A stretch of 19,389 nt of DNA from JAKJGV01 sp964617565 (GCA_964617565.1 CAZTYH010000064.1:1-19389), one strand, 5' to 3'. Shown: positions 7,470 through 14,582, counted from the first letter of the stretch. The notes: a model not told the origin generated them from the letters alone. A program made the numbers and translations.

Positions 7470-10400
7470 ATGCTCTCGGCAAATATATGTGGATGGCGTT
7501 GACGTCGGCGATTCTTGTGGTCGGTTGCGGCGGAAAGACCGCGCAGCAGCGCCACATGGAAAGGGCCAACCGCTTCTTTGAACGAGAACGATATGCGGAG
7601 GCGATCGTATCGTATCTGAGTGTGCTCCAGAAGGATCGTGAAAACACGGAAGCGATCAGGCAACTGGGCCTCGCGTATTATCACACCGAAGACCTTGGGC
7701 GCGCATTTCCACTCCTGCGCGAGGCTGTGAATCGCGAGCCGGAACGGCTGGATCTCAAGATCAAGCTGGCGAGACTGTATCTGGCCGGCGGGGCGCCGGA
7801 AGATGCGCTCGACCTGGCCGAAGACGTCCTCGACGTCGAGAGCAGCAACCTGGATGCCTTGGTCATTTTTGCCGATGCGTGCGTCGCGCCTGACCTCATT
7901 GAAGACGGGCTTTCCATGCTTGCCTCGGCGCGCGAATTTCATGCGCAGCAGTCCCGATATCATCTCGCGCTGGGCGGCTTGCGGTTGCGAAAAGGCGATC
8001 TGGATGCAGCGGAGGAAGCGTTGTCCGAGGCGATCCGGCTGGCGCCGGACGATCCCGACGCCTACGTCATGCGCTCGGAGCTTCATTCCATGAAGCAGGA
8101 TCGTGAAGCGGCCCGCGCCGATTTGAAGAAAGCGTATGAGCTGGCGCCGCCCGTATCGCTCGCGGCGCTGCGCTGGGTGGCCTTCAACCGGGCGGAAGGC
8201 CGCATGAATGACGCGCGCAAACTGCTCGCCGCGATGATTGCGGAATCGCCCCGTTTCGTCCCCGCACTGTACGAATTGGCGGCCATTGACGCCGCCGAAC
8301 AGCGTTATGACGAGAGCGTGGCCGGATTGAAGAAAACGCTCGGCATTAATCCGAAGCATCTTCCATCGCTGTTGCTGCAAGCGCGTATTGGATTGCTCCA
8401 GGGGCGCGTGGATGAATCGGAGAAGCTGCTGGAGGAGGTGCTCCGCGAATTTCCAAACTCGCCGCAGGCCCACCTGGAAATGGCACGGGTGCAGTTGCGC
8501 AAAGGCAACAGCGCAAAGGCCGACTACGAATTGCGCGAGGCCTTGCGGCTGGCTCCGCAATATGTGGAGGCTGCGCTGGCCTTGTCGGAACTGGACATTC
8601 GTGCCGGTCGGTACGCCGCGGCGATCGGACGCTTGCTGCCTGTAGCGCGTTCGCCGTCACCCGTGCGCCCGTCGGCCCTGCTGCTGGTCGGCGCCGCCCA
8701 GCGTATGAGCGGAGCCTGGGAGGATTCGCTGAAGACGTACGGCGAATTGGCCGGGTTGCTCCCGGAATCGCCCGAGCCGCCGTTCCTCGCCGGGTTGACC
8801 TACCAGGCGGCCGGGCGGCCGGATGAAGCGGCGCGCGCCTTTGAACAAGCCCTTGAAGTGGCGCCCGGTTATGTTCCCGCGCTGGATCGCCTTGTAGCAA
8901 TGGATGTCGAGCAGGCGCGCCTGCAAGAAGCGCTCAAGCGCGTGGAGCAACAAATCGAAAAGGCGCCGGGCGTGGCCGGAATGTATTACGTGCGGGCATC
9001 GGTTGCCGTTCAGCTCGAGAACTGGCCGCTGGTTGAAGAATCTCTATTAATGGTACTGCAGACCGATCCGCAGTTTTCCGCGGCTTATCGCGATCTCGGC
9101 AGGCTTTATGTGCGGCAGGGACGAATTGACGAGGCGCTCGACAAATTCAACGCGGCGATGGGTGTCAATCCGCGGGATGTCGCGTCGTTGATGATGATGG
9201 GTGTTCTGCACGAACAGGAAGGGCGGATTGATCAGGCTCTTGAAACGTACGAACGAATCCTGAAGATCGAGCCCCGGTTTGTCGGTGCGCTTAACAACGT
9301 GGCTTACCAGTTGGCCTTGCAGGGGAAGAATCTCGATCGTGCCGTCGAACTCGCACAGCGGGCGCGGGAACTGGCCCCCCTGGATCCCGCCATTGCGGAC
9401 ACGTTGGGCCTCGTGGCGCTGAAACGCAAAGACTATCGCTGGGCGCAGGGGCTCCTGGAAGAAGGCACGCGCCAGTTGGGTGGCGAACCCGAAGTGTGGT
9501 ATCGCCTGGCATTGGCTCGCCATGGCCTGGGGAATGAGGAAGGCGCACGCGAAGCCCTCGCCCGGGCCCTCGCGATAGAACGGGATTTCCCGGGTCGCGA
9601 TGAAGCCCGCCTCTTGCAAGGCGTGTTGGATATTCCATTGCAAAAAATCGGCTCAGCCGATGCGCAGCGGCTTGAGAAAGCTCGTGAAATGATGCCCGAC
9701 AATCCTTCCGTCCTTGTTCGCCTCGGGATGTTGCGTTCGCAGGAGGGAAATCGCGCGGAGGCGCTGGCTCTTAACGAAAAGGCGCTCGCGCTTGCGCCGG
9801 ATTTTCTGCCGGCATTGCTGAACCTGACATGGCTGCACGAAGAACAGCCGGAACGCGCCGTGGCGTACGGACGAAAGGCCCGGGAACTGGCGCCCAACAG
9901 CGCTGCAGTTGCCCACGCGCTGGGCCGCGCCGCTTTTCTGGCCTCGGATTATGCATGGAGCCGCAGCCTTTTGCTCGAAGCTGCCGGATCGGACAGGGCT
10001 GATACGGAAGTCCTGTTCAACCTCGCCCAGGCATCACTGATGGTGAGCCGTGTGGATGACTGCCGACGAGAAGCTGAACAGGCCAAAGCCGCCGCAGCCG
10101 ATAAATCGGTTGATTCAATTGCGGATTTCCTGGCGTTGCTCGACCTCTACACAGGAGAAACAGCCGCGAGCGATGAAGGCCGGATTCTTGAAGCGGCGCG
10201 CACTCGCGATCCGCAATCGCCGCTTGTCCTGCTGGTGAACGCAAGGCTGGCGACCGGCGAGGATGCGGATGCGCAATACCGGCGGCTCATCGCGCGATAT
10301 CCGTCGTGGGCACTTCCGGCGCGAGATTTTGCTGCGTTGCGCGTCGCCCGGGGATTGAATGATCCGGAAACGCTAACGCTGGCGCAAAGCGCTCGAGAGC

Positions 10401-10678
10401 GCTTACCCGACGATCCGGTCGCCGTTCGGAGTCATGCACTGGCGCTGGCCTGCAGCGGTTCGGTGGCACAAGCGATTCCGTTGCTGCGGCGGGTTGTTCA
10501 GTCCAATGCGACTGACGGGATTGCTCTCTACTGGCTTGCCACCAGCCTGGGCAAATCGAACGCATTTTCAGAAGCTGTTGAGACGATGCAAAGAGCTGTT
10601 AAAGTCGGCTTACCCGCTTCGCTCAAGGAGTCGGCGACCAGCCAGTTGGCGCTATGGGAGTCCAGGACAGCCGAATAG
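7466..10678 (+). CDS. prsT: Large TPR lipoprotein, PEP-CTERM-system PrsT type
   Basis: This is a 1070-residue protein. The N-terminus is a lipoprotein signal with lipobox LVVGC, Cys21 being the lipidated residue. The rest is almost entirely helical tetratricopeptide repeats, with typical blocks such as YVRQGRIDEALDKFNAAMGV and ALETYERILKIEPRFVGALN. PrsT proteins of exosortase/EPS loci have this design and are thought to scaffold envelope or polysaccharide-export complexes; this one is somewhat longer than the roughly 900 residues usual for the family. The ATG overlaps the exosortase stop (ATGA) and is preceded by AAGGAG at 7454-7459, 6 nt from the start, so strong coupled translation is expected. 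No C-terminal sorting tail is present. The general TPR call is certain; the PrsT name rests on size, lipobox and operon position. Confidence 0.85.
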   Translation: MNALGKYMWMALTSAILVVGCGGKTAQQRHMERANRFFERERYAEAIVSYLSVLQKDRENTEAIRQLGLAYYHTEDLGRAFPLLREAVNREPERLDLKIKLARLYLAGGAPEDALDLAEDVLDVESSNLDALVIFADACVAPDLIEDGLSMLASAREFHAQQSRYHLALGGLRLRKGDLDAAEEALSEAIRLAPDDPDAYVMRSELHSMKQDREAARADLKKAYELAPPVSLAALRWVAFNRAEGRMNDARKLLAAMIAESPRFVPALYELAAIDAAEQRYDESVAGLKKTLGINPKHLPSLLLQARIGLLQGRVDESEKLLEEVLREFPNSPQAHLEMARVQLRKGNSAKADYELREALRLAPQYVEAALALSELDIRAGRYAAAIGRLLPVARSPSPVRPSALLLVGAAQRMSGAWEDSLKTYGELAGLLPESPEPPFLAGLTYQAAGRPDEAARAFEQALEVAPGYVPALDRLVAMDVEQARLQEALKRVEQQIEKAPGVAGMYYVRASVAVQLENWPLVEESLLMVLQTDPQFSAAYRDLGRLYVRQGRIDEALDKFNAAMGVNPRDVASLMMMGVLHEQEGRIDQALETYERILKIEPRFVGALNNVAYQLALQGKNLDRAVELAQRARELAPLDPAIADTLGLVALKRKDYRWAQGLLEEGTRQLGGEPEVWYRLALARHGLGNEEGAREALARALAIERDFPGRDEARLLQGVLDIPLQKIGSADAQRLEKAREMMPDNPSVLVRLGMLRSQEGNRAEALALNEKALALAPDFLPALLNLTWLHEEQPERAVAYGRKARELAPNSAAVAHALGRAAFLASDYAWSRSLLLEAAGSDRADTEVLFNLAQASLMVSRVDDCRREAEQAKAAAADKSVDSIADFLALLDLYTGETAASDEGRILEAARTRDPQSPLVLLVNARLATGEDADAQYRRLIARYPSWALPARDFAALRVARGLNDPETLTLAQSARERLPDDPVAVRSHALALACSGSVAQAIPLLRRVVQSNATDGIALYWLATSLGKSNAFSEAVETMQRAVKVGLPASLKESATSQLALWESRTAE

Positions 10679-10936
10679 CGATGCTGTTTCACAAGTGCAA
10701 CGGGTTCTCGAAAATGAAAATTTCCAGGTGCGCATTTTTGTACACGAAGAATATTTTTCGCCAAAACAATCTTTATATCGCTTTTGTTGATCGAAATGAC
10801 GGGTTCTTGCTACCTGCGTGACTGAAATGATTTACGCTCTGACCCGACGAATGAATTGCAAAACCGCAAGCCGGATGGCAAGGAAGACCTGTCACATATC
10901 CTATGCCTTGGCATTTCTTCTGCTGATTAGTTATGC
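10679..10936. other. Intergenic stretch without a supported gene
   Basis: This 258-nt spacer between prsT and the FN3 gene is AT-richer than its surroundings, especially 10712-10790. A short frame from the GTG at 10818 holds a hydrophobic segment (YALAFLLLISYAC) but runs into the next gene in another frame and has no clear ribosome-binding site. No intrinsic terminator and no GG-N10-GC sigma54 element was found. A promoter for the next gene is likely here, but none stands out. Confidence 0.5.
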
Positions 10937-11755
10937 GTGCAGAAGAAAGCGTCAATCTGGGTATGGAACAGGCAGCGAACCGTTGGCTTCATCGTTTGTT
11001 GCCTGGTTGTCCTTTTGTTCCAGTTAGCCACGCCATCGGCTTACGCTTCATACATTGTCCTTGAATGGGATCCGCCCGTTTCTCGAACCGATGGAAGTCC
11101 GATGCCCGAGCCCGTTGGCTATCGCATCTACTACGGAACGTCTTCAGGTCAATATGATCAGTTCATCGAAGTCGGCGCGGATCCTTCCGCGCAGATTTCC
11201 GGATTGGATGAGCGAGTGACATACTTCTTTGTTGTGACGGCTCTCGATGAAGGTGGGCTGGAGGGACAGCCTTCGGAAGAGATATTCTGGAATTCGTTTA
11301 CCGATGAATATCCGCAGATTGCGTCCTGGTTGATCGAGCATGGCGTTGCGGATCGCGCCGAGGACATCCTGGAACAGGATCTCGATGGCGATGGCGCTGC
11401 CGTTTGGCAGGAATACATCATGGACACGAATCCGAGTGATCCGGAAAGCCATCTCCGTCTGGTTCGAGTGGCTCCCATCTACGGACCGTCGTACGAAGTC
11501 GTTTCAACCAACACCGAGCCGCCTTACGACGTGATCACCCAGACCGTTGCCCCCATCATCGGCTATGAGATGAAATGGGATTGCTCGATGAATCGTCTGT
11601 ATGACGTCCAGTACAGCCTGGATCTCGTGAATGATGTCTGGGCTCCACTGGACGGTTTGTCGGGAATCATGCCGACCTCCGGAGAAATGGTCGTTACCAA
11701 TATGATCGGGGAGGAACCCCTGAAAATGGTGCGCCTGGTTGTACGGCATCCTTAA
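10937..11755 (+). CDS. Secreted FN3-domain protein with Ca-binding-type loop and C-terminal beta module
   Basis: This is a 272-residue secreted protein. The signal peptide covers residues 1-37 (hydrophobic VGFIVCCLVVLLFQL, cleavage after AYA). A fibronectin type III domain spans about 39-120, with YIVLEWDPP, GYRIYYGTSSGQY and VTYFFVVTALDEGG. An Asp-rich loop DLDGDGAAVWQEYIMDTNP follows (about 148-166), matching the thrombospondin-3/EF-like signature common in PVC secreted proteins. The C-terminus (about 205-272) is a beta-type module with MKWDCSMNRLYDVQYSLDL. No ADGG sorting tail is present, so it is probably periplasmic or released. The only in-frame start is GTG 10937, since an in-frame TAG lies three codons upstream. 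It lacks a good Shine-Dalgarno, so the true start or a sequencing frameshift is uncertain. The function is unknown. Confidence 0.75.
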   Translation: MQKKASIWVWNRQRTVGFIVCCLVVLLFQLATPSAYASYIVLEWDPPVSRTDGSPMPEPVGYRIYYGTSSGQYDQFIEVGADPSAQISGLDERVTYFFVVTALDEGGLEGQPSEEIFWNSFTDEYPQIASWLIEHGVADRAEDILEQDLDGDGAAVWQEYIMDTNPSDPESHLRLVRVAPIYGPSYEVVSTNTEPPYDVITQTVAPIIGYEMKWDCSMNRLYDVQYSLDLVNDVWAPLDGLSGIMPTSGEMVVTNMIGEEPLKMVRLVVRHP

Positions 11756-11782
11756 GAAAAACACAGTTTTTATTGCGCGCAG

Positions 11783-11811
11783 GCACAACCGATCCGGTTG
11801 TGCTTTTTTTT
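11783..11811 (+). terminator. Rho-independent terminator after the FN3 gene
   Basis: A perfect 8-bp stem, GCACAACC (11783-11790) with GGTTGTGC (11796-11803), encloses a 5-nt loop and is followed directly by eight Ts (11804-11811). It begins 28 nt after the stop codon of the FN3 gene. Confidence 0.9.
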
Positions 11812-11845
11812 GCATCGGAGGCCCTTGTGATGTATTATTGAACCA

Positions 11846-12910
11846 ATGAACGGCGGGGGTTTTCAGTATTCCGTGAAAAGCTGCCTCAGAACAGGCGTTG
11901 TCTCTTTTCTGCTGTTAATCACACTGGCTACTCCTTCTCCGGGCGAGCCTCCGGTCATCACCGGCTTGGTCCAGCAGGCTCCGATCTTTGAGTTGAAATG
12001 GGATTCTCCCACCAATCGCAACATCGTCGCGTCATCGCCGGTGGTTTCCGGGCCGTACGAATTCATAACGCCGGTTCTCAGCAACAACGCGGCTGTTGTG
12101 ACGAATCATTTATCTTCTTCTTTCTTTCGTGTGCGACGCGTTGTCGTCGTTCACATTCCCGATACCAATGTGGCGCAAGGCGTTCGAAATGCCGTGACGA
12201 ACAAATACGAGCCGGCAGACGAGCTTTACGATTTCGAGCTCATCGCGGTAACCAACCTGAGTCCGACCACCATCCTGATCGGGAAAAACGTGACCGACCT
12301 CACGGGATTGGAATACACGTGGCTCGACTCGTTGAACCTGAGCAACAATACCAATTTGAGCGATCTTGCCCCGCTTGCGGGACTGACGGGGCTTCGCAGG
12401 CTTGATTTCCTGAGCAACAAAATATCGGATTTGAGCCCGCTGGCCGGGTTAACCAACCTGACCTCGCTTGAATTCCCCTTCAACCTGGTAAGCGATATCG
12501 GTCCATTGTCGAATATGACCTATCTGATCCGTTTATCCATGTTTAACAATCAGGTCTCGGATCTGAGCCCATTGGCCGGGCTTACCAATCTTCTTCAATT
12601 ATTCGCGTACAACAACCTGATTTCGGATATTTCGCCCTTGGCCGGGCTGACGCAGATGCTTGATTTGAGGCTCAACAATAATTCAATTACGGATATTGAT
12701 TCCCTGTCGAGTATGACCAACCTGTTGGATCTGCGGCTTCATAACAATCTCATAACGAACATCGGGGCGCTTGTAACCAATTCGTTGAACGACGGTATCG
12801 GCACGGGAACGCTTGTCCGACTGCAGGGGAATCCGCTCAGCTCGTTTGCATTGACCAACGACATCCCTATCCTCACCAACCGGGGTGTCGTAGTTCTGTT
12901 CGACCCGTAA
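11846..12910 (+). CDS. Secreted internalin-like leucine-rich-repeat protein
   Basis: This is a 354-residue protein. A signal peptide is likely at the N-terminus (TGVVSFLLLITLATPSPG). Residues about 48-105 carry a beta-type module (ELKWDSPTNR to SSFFRVRR) similar to the C-terminal module of the FN3 protein upstream. From about 150 to 325 lie 22-residue leucine-rich repeats of the internalin/SDS22 kind (consensus xxIxDLSPLAGLTNLLxLxLxNN). Such repeats form curved binding surfaces for proteins. The family appears in surface and secreted proteins, so binding or adhesion is the reasonable role; the partner is unknown. The protein ends VVVLFDP with no helix or basic tail, so it is not an exosortase substrate. 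The ATG has no ribosome-binding site at normal spacing (GGAGG lies 24 nt upstream). It stands alone between two terminators. Confidence 0.82.
   Translation: MNGGGFQYSVKSCLRTGVVSFLLLITLATPSPGEPPVITGLVQQAPIFELKWDSPTNRNIVASSPVVSGPYEFITPVLSNNAAVVTNHLSSSFFRVRRVVVVHIPDTNVAQGVRNAVTNKYEPADELYDFELIAVTNLSPTTILIGKNVTDLTGLEYTWLDSLNLSNNTNLSDLAPLAGLTGLRRLDFLSNKISDLSPLAGLTNLTSLEFPFNLVSDIGPLSNMTYLIRLSMFNNQVSDLSPLAGLTNLLQLFAYNNLISDISPLAGLTQMLDLRLNNNSITDIDSLSSMTNLLDLRLHNNLITNIGALVTNSLNDGIGTGTLVRLQGNPLSSFALTNDIPILTNRGVVVLFDP
12307..12780 (+). repeat. 66-bp tandem coding repeats (LRR array)
   Basis: Within the LRR gene a 66-bp unit recurs in phase. The GGCCGGG-type core begins at 12374 (as CTTGCGGGACTGACG), 12440, 12572 and 12638, with a diverged unit (PLSNMTYLI) at the intervening 12506 position. 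The exact 66-bp spacing equals the 22-residue protein repeat. Near-identical cores at 12572 and 12638 suggest recent duplication or gene conversion. Confidence 0.85.
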
Positions 12911-12917
12911 CGTAAAA

Positions 12918-12952
12918 AACGCGGCCCCTTCCGGGGCCGCGTTCTTTTCTTT
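12918..12952. terminator. Bidirectional rho-independent terminator between convergent genes
   Basis: An 11-bp perfect GC-rich stem has arms 12918-12928 and 12933-12943 and a TTCC loop. On the + strand it is followed by CTTTTCTTT. On the - strand the A run at 12914-12919 supplies a T6 tail. It lies between the stops of the LRR gene (+) and the ADGG-tail protein gene (-), so it can serve both. Confidence 0.92.
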
Positions 12953-12965
12953 AATGATATGCAGA

Positions 12966-13646
12966 TTACGCGCGCGCAACAAGGCGACGGCGAATGAAGG
13001 CTACCGACAACAGCGCGAGGCCGAGCAGTCCAACCGTCAAACCGCCGTCGGCAATCCGTATGAGCCTGCCGTTCGGAACCGCGATGTGGCGTCCGTCGTT
13101 AACATCTGCATCCAGGAACCCGAGGTTGTAAGCGTACACGTCGGAACCCTCATACTTGCCGTCCTTGGCGTAGAAATCGCCCCATACCGGCGATCGCCAT
13201 GTCTCGAATGAGAATCCGAATATAGGCGTGTCATCCTCGAGGTCGAGCTTGAAGCCATAGACGGACCCCGGGATTCCCGGATTGCCTGGGCCTTGCCCGA
13301 ACCATCCAATTTCCGGACTGTCTTCAATACCCGAGTACTGAAATTGCCAGTTCCAGAAATCGTTCGCGCCGGCGCCTTCGCTGACCTGCATAATAATGTG
13401 ACTCAGGTCGCGCCCATCGGTGTGCCACAGGTATTCATAGCGCCACACATCGTTCACCTGCGTGATGTTCCAGCTTAACCAGGTACCGCTGTTGTCCTGG
13501 CCGGGTATCACGTTCCAGTTCGGCGTGGCATGAATGCCTGTGTCGAAGGCGATGGTATCGTTCAGGAGATTCAGAGGCAGCGCCGAGATGCTCTGAACAA
13601 CGAACAATCCCATTACTATTGCTGCAGTTAAGTATATCTTCTTCAC
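12966..13646 (-). CDS. Secreted protein with ADGG-type exosortase sorting tail
   Basis: This is a 226-residue protein. The signal peptide is MKKIYLTAAIVMGLFVVQSISA with cleavage before LPLN. The mature part is rich in Trp, Gly, Asp and aromatics, as in beta-sandwich surface proteins, and contains SPVWGDFYAKDG, a motif I recognise from PEP-CTERM proteins of unknown function. The C-terminus has the sorting architecture: RIADGGLTV, a hydrophobic helix (GLLGLALLSVAFI), then RRRLVARA. This resembles VPDSG-CTERM with Ala in place of Pro and Gly in place of Ser. The start is GTG, preceded by GAAGGGAG 7 nt upstream on the same strand. Only 39 nt separate it from the gene at 13686-14384, so the pair is probably one transcript ending at the 12918-12952 terminator. 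It is a predicted substrate of the exosortase at 6564-7469. Confidence 0.85.
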   Translation of the reverse strand: MKKIYLTAAIVMGLFVVQSISALPLNLLNDTIAFDTGIHATPNWNVIPGQDNSGTWLSWNITQVNDVWRYEYLWHTDGRDLSHIIMQVSEGAGANDFWNWQFQYSGIEDSPEIGWFGQGPGNPGIPGSVYGFKLDLEDDTPIFGFSFETWRSPVWGDFYAKDGKYEGSDVYAYNLGFLDADVNDGRHIAVPNGRLIRIADGGLTVGLLGLALLSVAFIRRRLVARA

Positions 13647-13685
13647 GATACAACTCCCTTCTTCCGGGCGCGACTTGTTTACATA

Positions 13686-14384
13686 TCAACTGACCTTGGC
13701 GAGTTTACGCCGAATGATCGCGCAACCCATTACGCCCACGCCAAGCATCAGCACTGTCAGACCACCGTCTGCAACACGAATAACGAGCATGCTCTGATTA
13801 AGCGTCTGGCCCCTGTTGCTCGTAAGATTGAGCGCATACACATTGTATGAACCGGCCGTTGCATCGGCCCGCGCAGCGGCAGCAGTGCCGAACTGGGCAA
13901 TCGCCGCAGCCACGAACACGTTGCCCGCTGTGTAGGATGCCAATTCATGCTCCAGCCACCAGATTGCTTCCTGGAGGTAACGGGCGGATGTTGAGCGGCC
14001 TGCTCCGTAGTTGTATCCTCCGAGGCTTCCCGCCGCGAACTGGCTGTACAGCCACGCCGTTCCCCACGAAAGCGGGTCCGGGCTCGGACCACCTACGCCG
14101 CCGTCAACCGCGGCGTTTCCAATCGTGTAATCATACCAGCCAGGCAGGGTCACATATTCGTCCCGCTCAAGGCAGAAGGTTTGAAAACCAACCCCACCGC
14201 TGCCGGCGACAAGCGCGCTGGCGCTGTAGTTGGCATTTAATGCTGTTCCGGCCGCGGTGAACTCGCCGCCGTCCCCGTAATAATAACCGCCGACGCGGCT
14301 CAGATGAACCGGCAACGCCATTGCGCATTGCGCCGCAACCAATCCCGCTATCACCAATATTGTTGTTCTAATCATAGTCCTCAT
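13686..14384 (-). CDS. Secreted protein with putative thioester (TQXA-like) domain and ADGG-type sorting tail
   Basis: This is a 232-residue protein. The signal peptide ends near Ala23 (AQCAMA, then LPVH). The mature domain begins GGYYYGDGGEFT, then FQTFCLERDEY with Cys71, DPLSWGTAWLYSQF, and ARYLQEAIWWLEHE with Gln138. A Cys in an FC-acidic context and a later Gln in an LQxAIW context are the two halves of the thioester domain (TED/TQXA) known in Gram-positive adhesins, where they form an internal Cys-Gln thioester that bonds covalently to host amines. The C-terminus is RVADGGLTV (Arg203 to Val211), a hydrophobic helix, and RRKLAKVS, nearly the same as its partner gene's. The ATG at 14384 is preceded by a very strong AGGAGGAGGGAG on the - strand. 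A sigma54-type promoter lies immediately upstream. The exact ligand and the presence of the bond are inferred. Confidence 0.85.
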   Translation of the reverse strand: MRTMIRTTILVIAGLVAAQCAMALPVHLSRVGGYYYGDGGEFTAAGTALNANYSASALVAGSGGVGFQTFCLERDEYVTLPGWYDYTIGNAAVDGGVGGPSPDPLSWGTAWLYSQFAAGSLGGYNYGAGRSTSARYLQEAIWWLEHELASYTAGNVFVAAAIAQFGTAAAARADATAGSYNVYALNLTSNRGQTLNQSMLVIRVADGGLTVLMLGVGVMGCAIIRRKLAKVS

Positions 14385-14428
14385 TGTTTCTCCCTCCTCC
14401 TTTTTATCCCAACTCGCACTACTTATTT

Positions 14429-14444
14429 AGCAGATGGCATGCCA
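14429..14444 (-). promoter_or_regulatory. Candidate sigma54 (-24/-12) promoter for the ADGG-tail gene pair
   Basis: On the - strand the sequence TGGCATGCCATCTGCT runs from 14444 down to 14429. It fits the sigma54 consensus TGGCACG-N4-TTGCW with the invariant GG and GC dinucleotides exactly 10 nt apart, and has two mismatches (C to T in the -24 box, T to C in the -12 box). A transcription start near 14418 gives a leader of about 34 nt containing the strong Shine-Dalgarno before the ATG at 14384. The PrsR-type activator in this window has the GAFTGA loop needed to open such promoters. Confidence 0.65.
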
Positions 14445-14471
14445 GCGGCCATTATTGTCCTGGCGTAATGG

Positions 14472-14489
14472 CGCACAACTTGTTGTGCG
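14472..14489. promoter_or_regulatory. Perfect palindrome, candidate activator-binding site
   Basis: CGCACAACTTGTTGTGCG has two perfect 8-bp arms separated by 2 bp. It is centred about 62 bp upstream of the predicted sigma54 start. The 2-nt centre and lack of a T tail argue against a terminator. An 18-bp dyad suits a dimeric Fis-type helix-turn-helix such as that of PrsR. Binding is inferred from position only. Confidence 0.5.
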
Positions 14490-14558
14490 GCAGGATGATA
14501 AGAATATATTCCGACAAAATAAGGTTGCCAAATAAACGTGGAATTCCAGAGATAGTGT

Positions 14559-14582
14559 AAAAAATCCCGACGCATTTCGGGG
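14559..14582 (-). terminator. Probable intrinsic terminator of the aspartyl-protease-like gene
   Basis: Read on the - strand, a CCCGA/TCGGG stem (arms 14577-14581 and 14566-14570) with a 6-nt loop is followed by A and six Ts (14564-14559). It starts about 10 nt after the stop codon at 14592. The stem is short (5 bp) but GC-rich; an adjacent run of eight Gs on the + strand is at 14579-14586. Confidence 0.5.

Noticed and set aside
7205..8560. Long antisense open frame (451 codons) opposite the exosortase/TPR junction
   Set aside because: Mirror of real coding sequence in GC-rich DNA; no signal, domain or ribosome-binding site, and the composition is Arg/His/Gln-rich as expected for a shadow frame.
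10818..11027. Short frame with a hydrophobic, lipobox-like segment ISYAC
   Set aside because: No ribosome-binding site, no conserved content after the hydrophobic part, and it overlaps the FN3 gene in another frame; kept only as a hint of a possible frameshift.
11799..11814. Possible sigma54 element before the LRR gene (TG...TTGCA)
   Set aside because: The -12 part fits but the invariant second G of the -24 element is T, and the sequence is already explained by the terminator stem and T run.
12307..12780. Regular spaced repeats resembling a CRISPR array
   Set aside because: The 66-bp periodicity is in frame and encodes leucine-rich repeats; there are no identical direct repeats with unique spacers and no cas genes.
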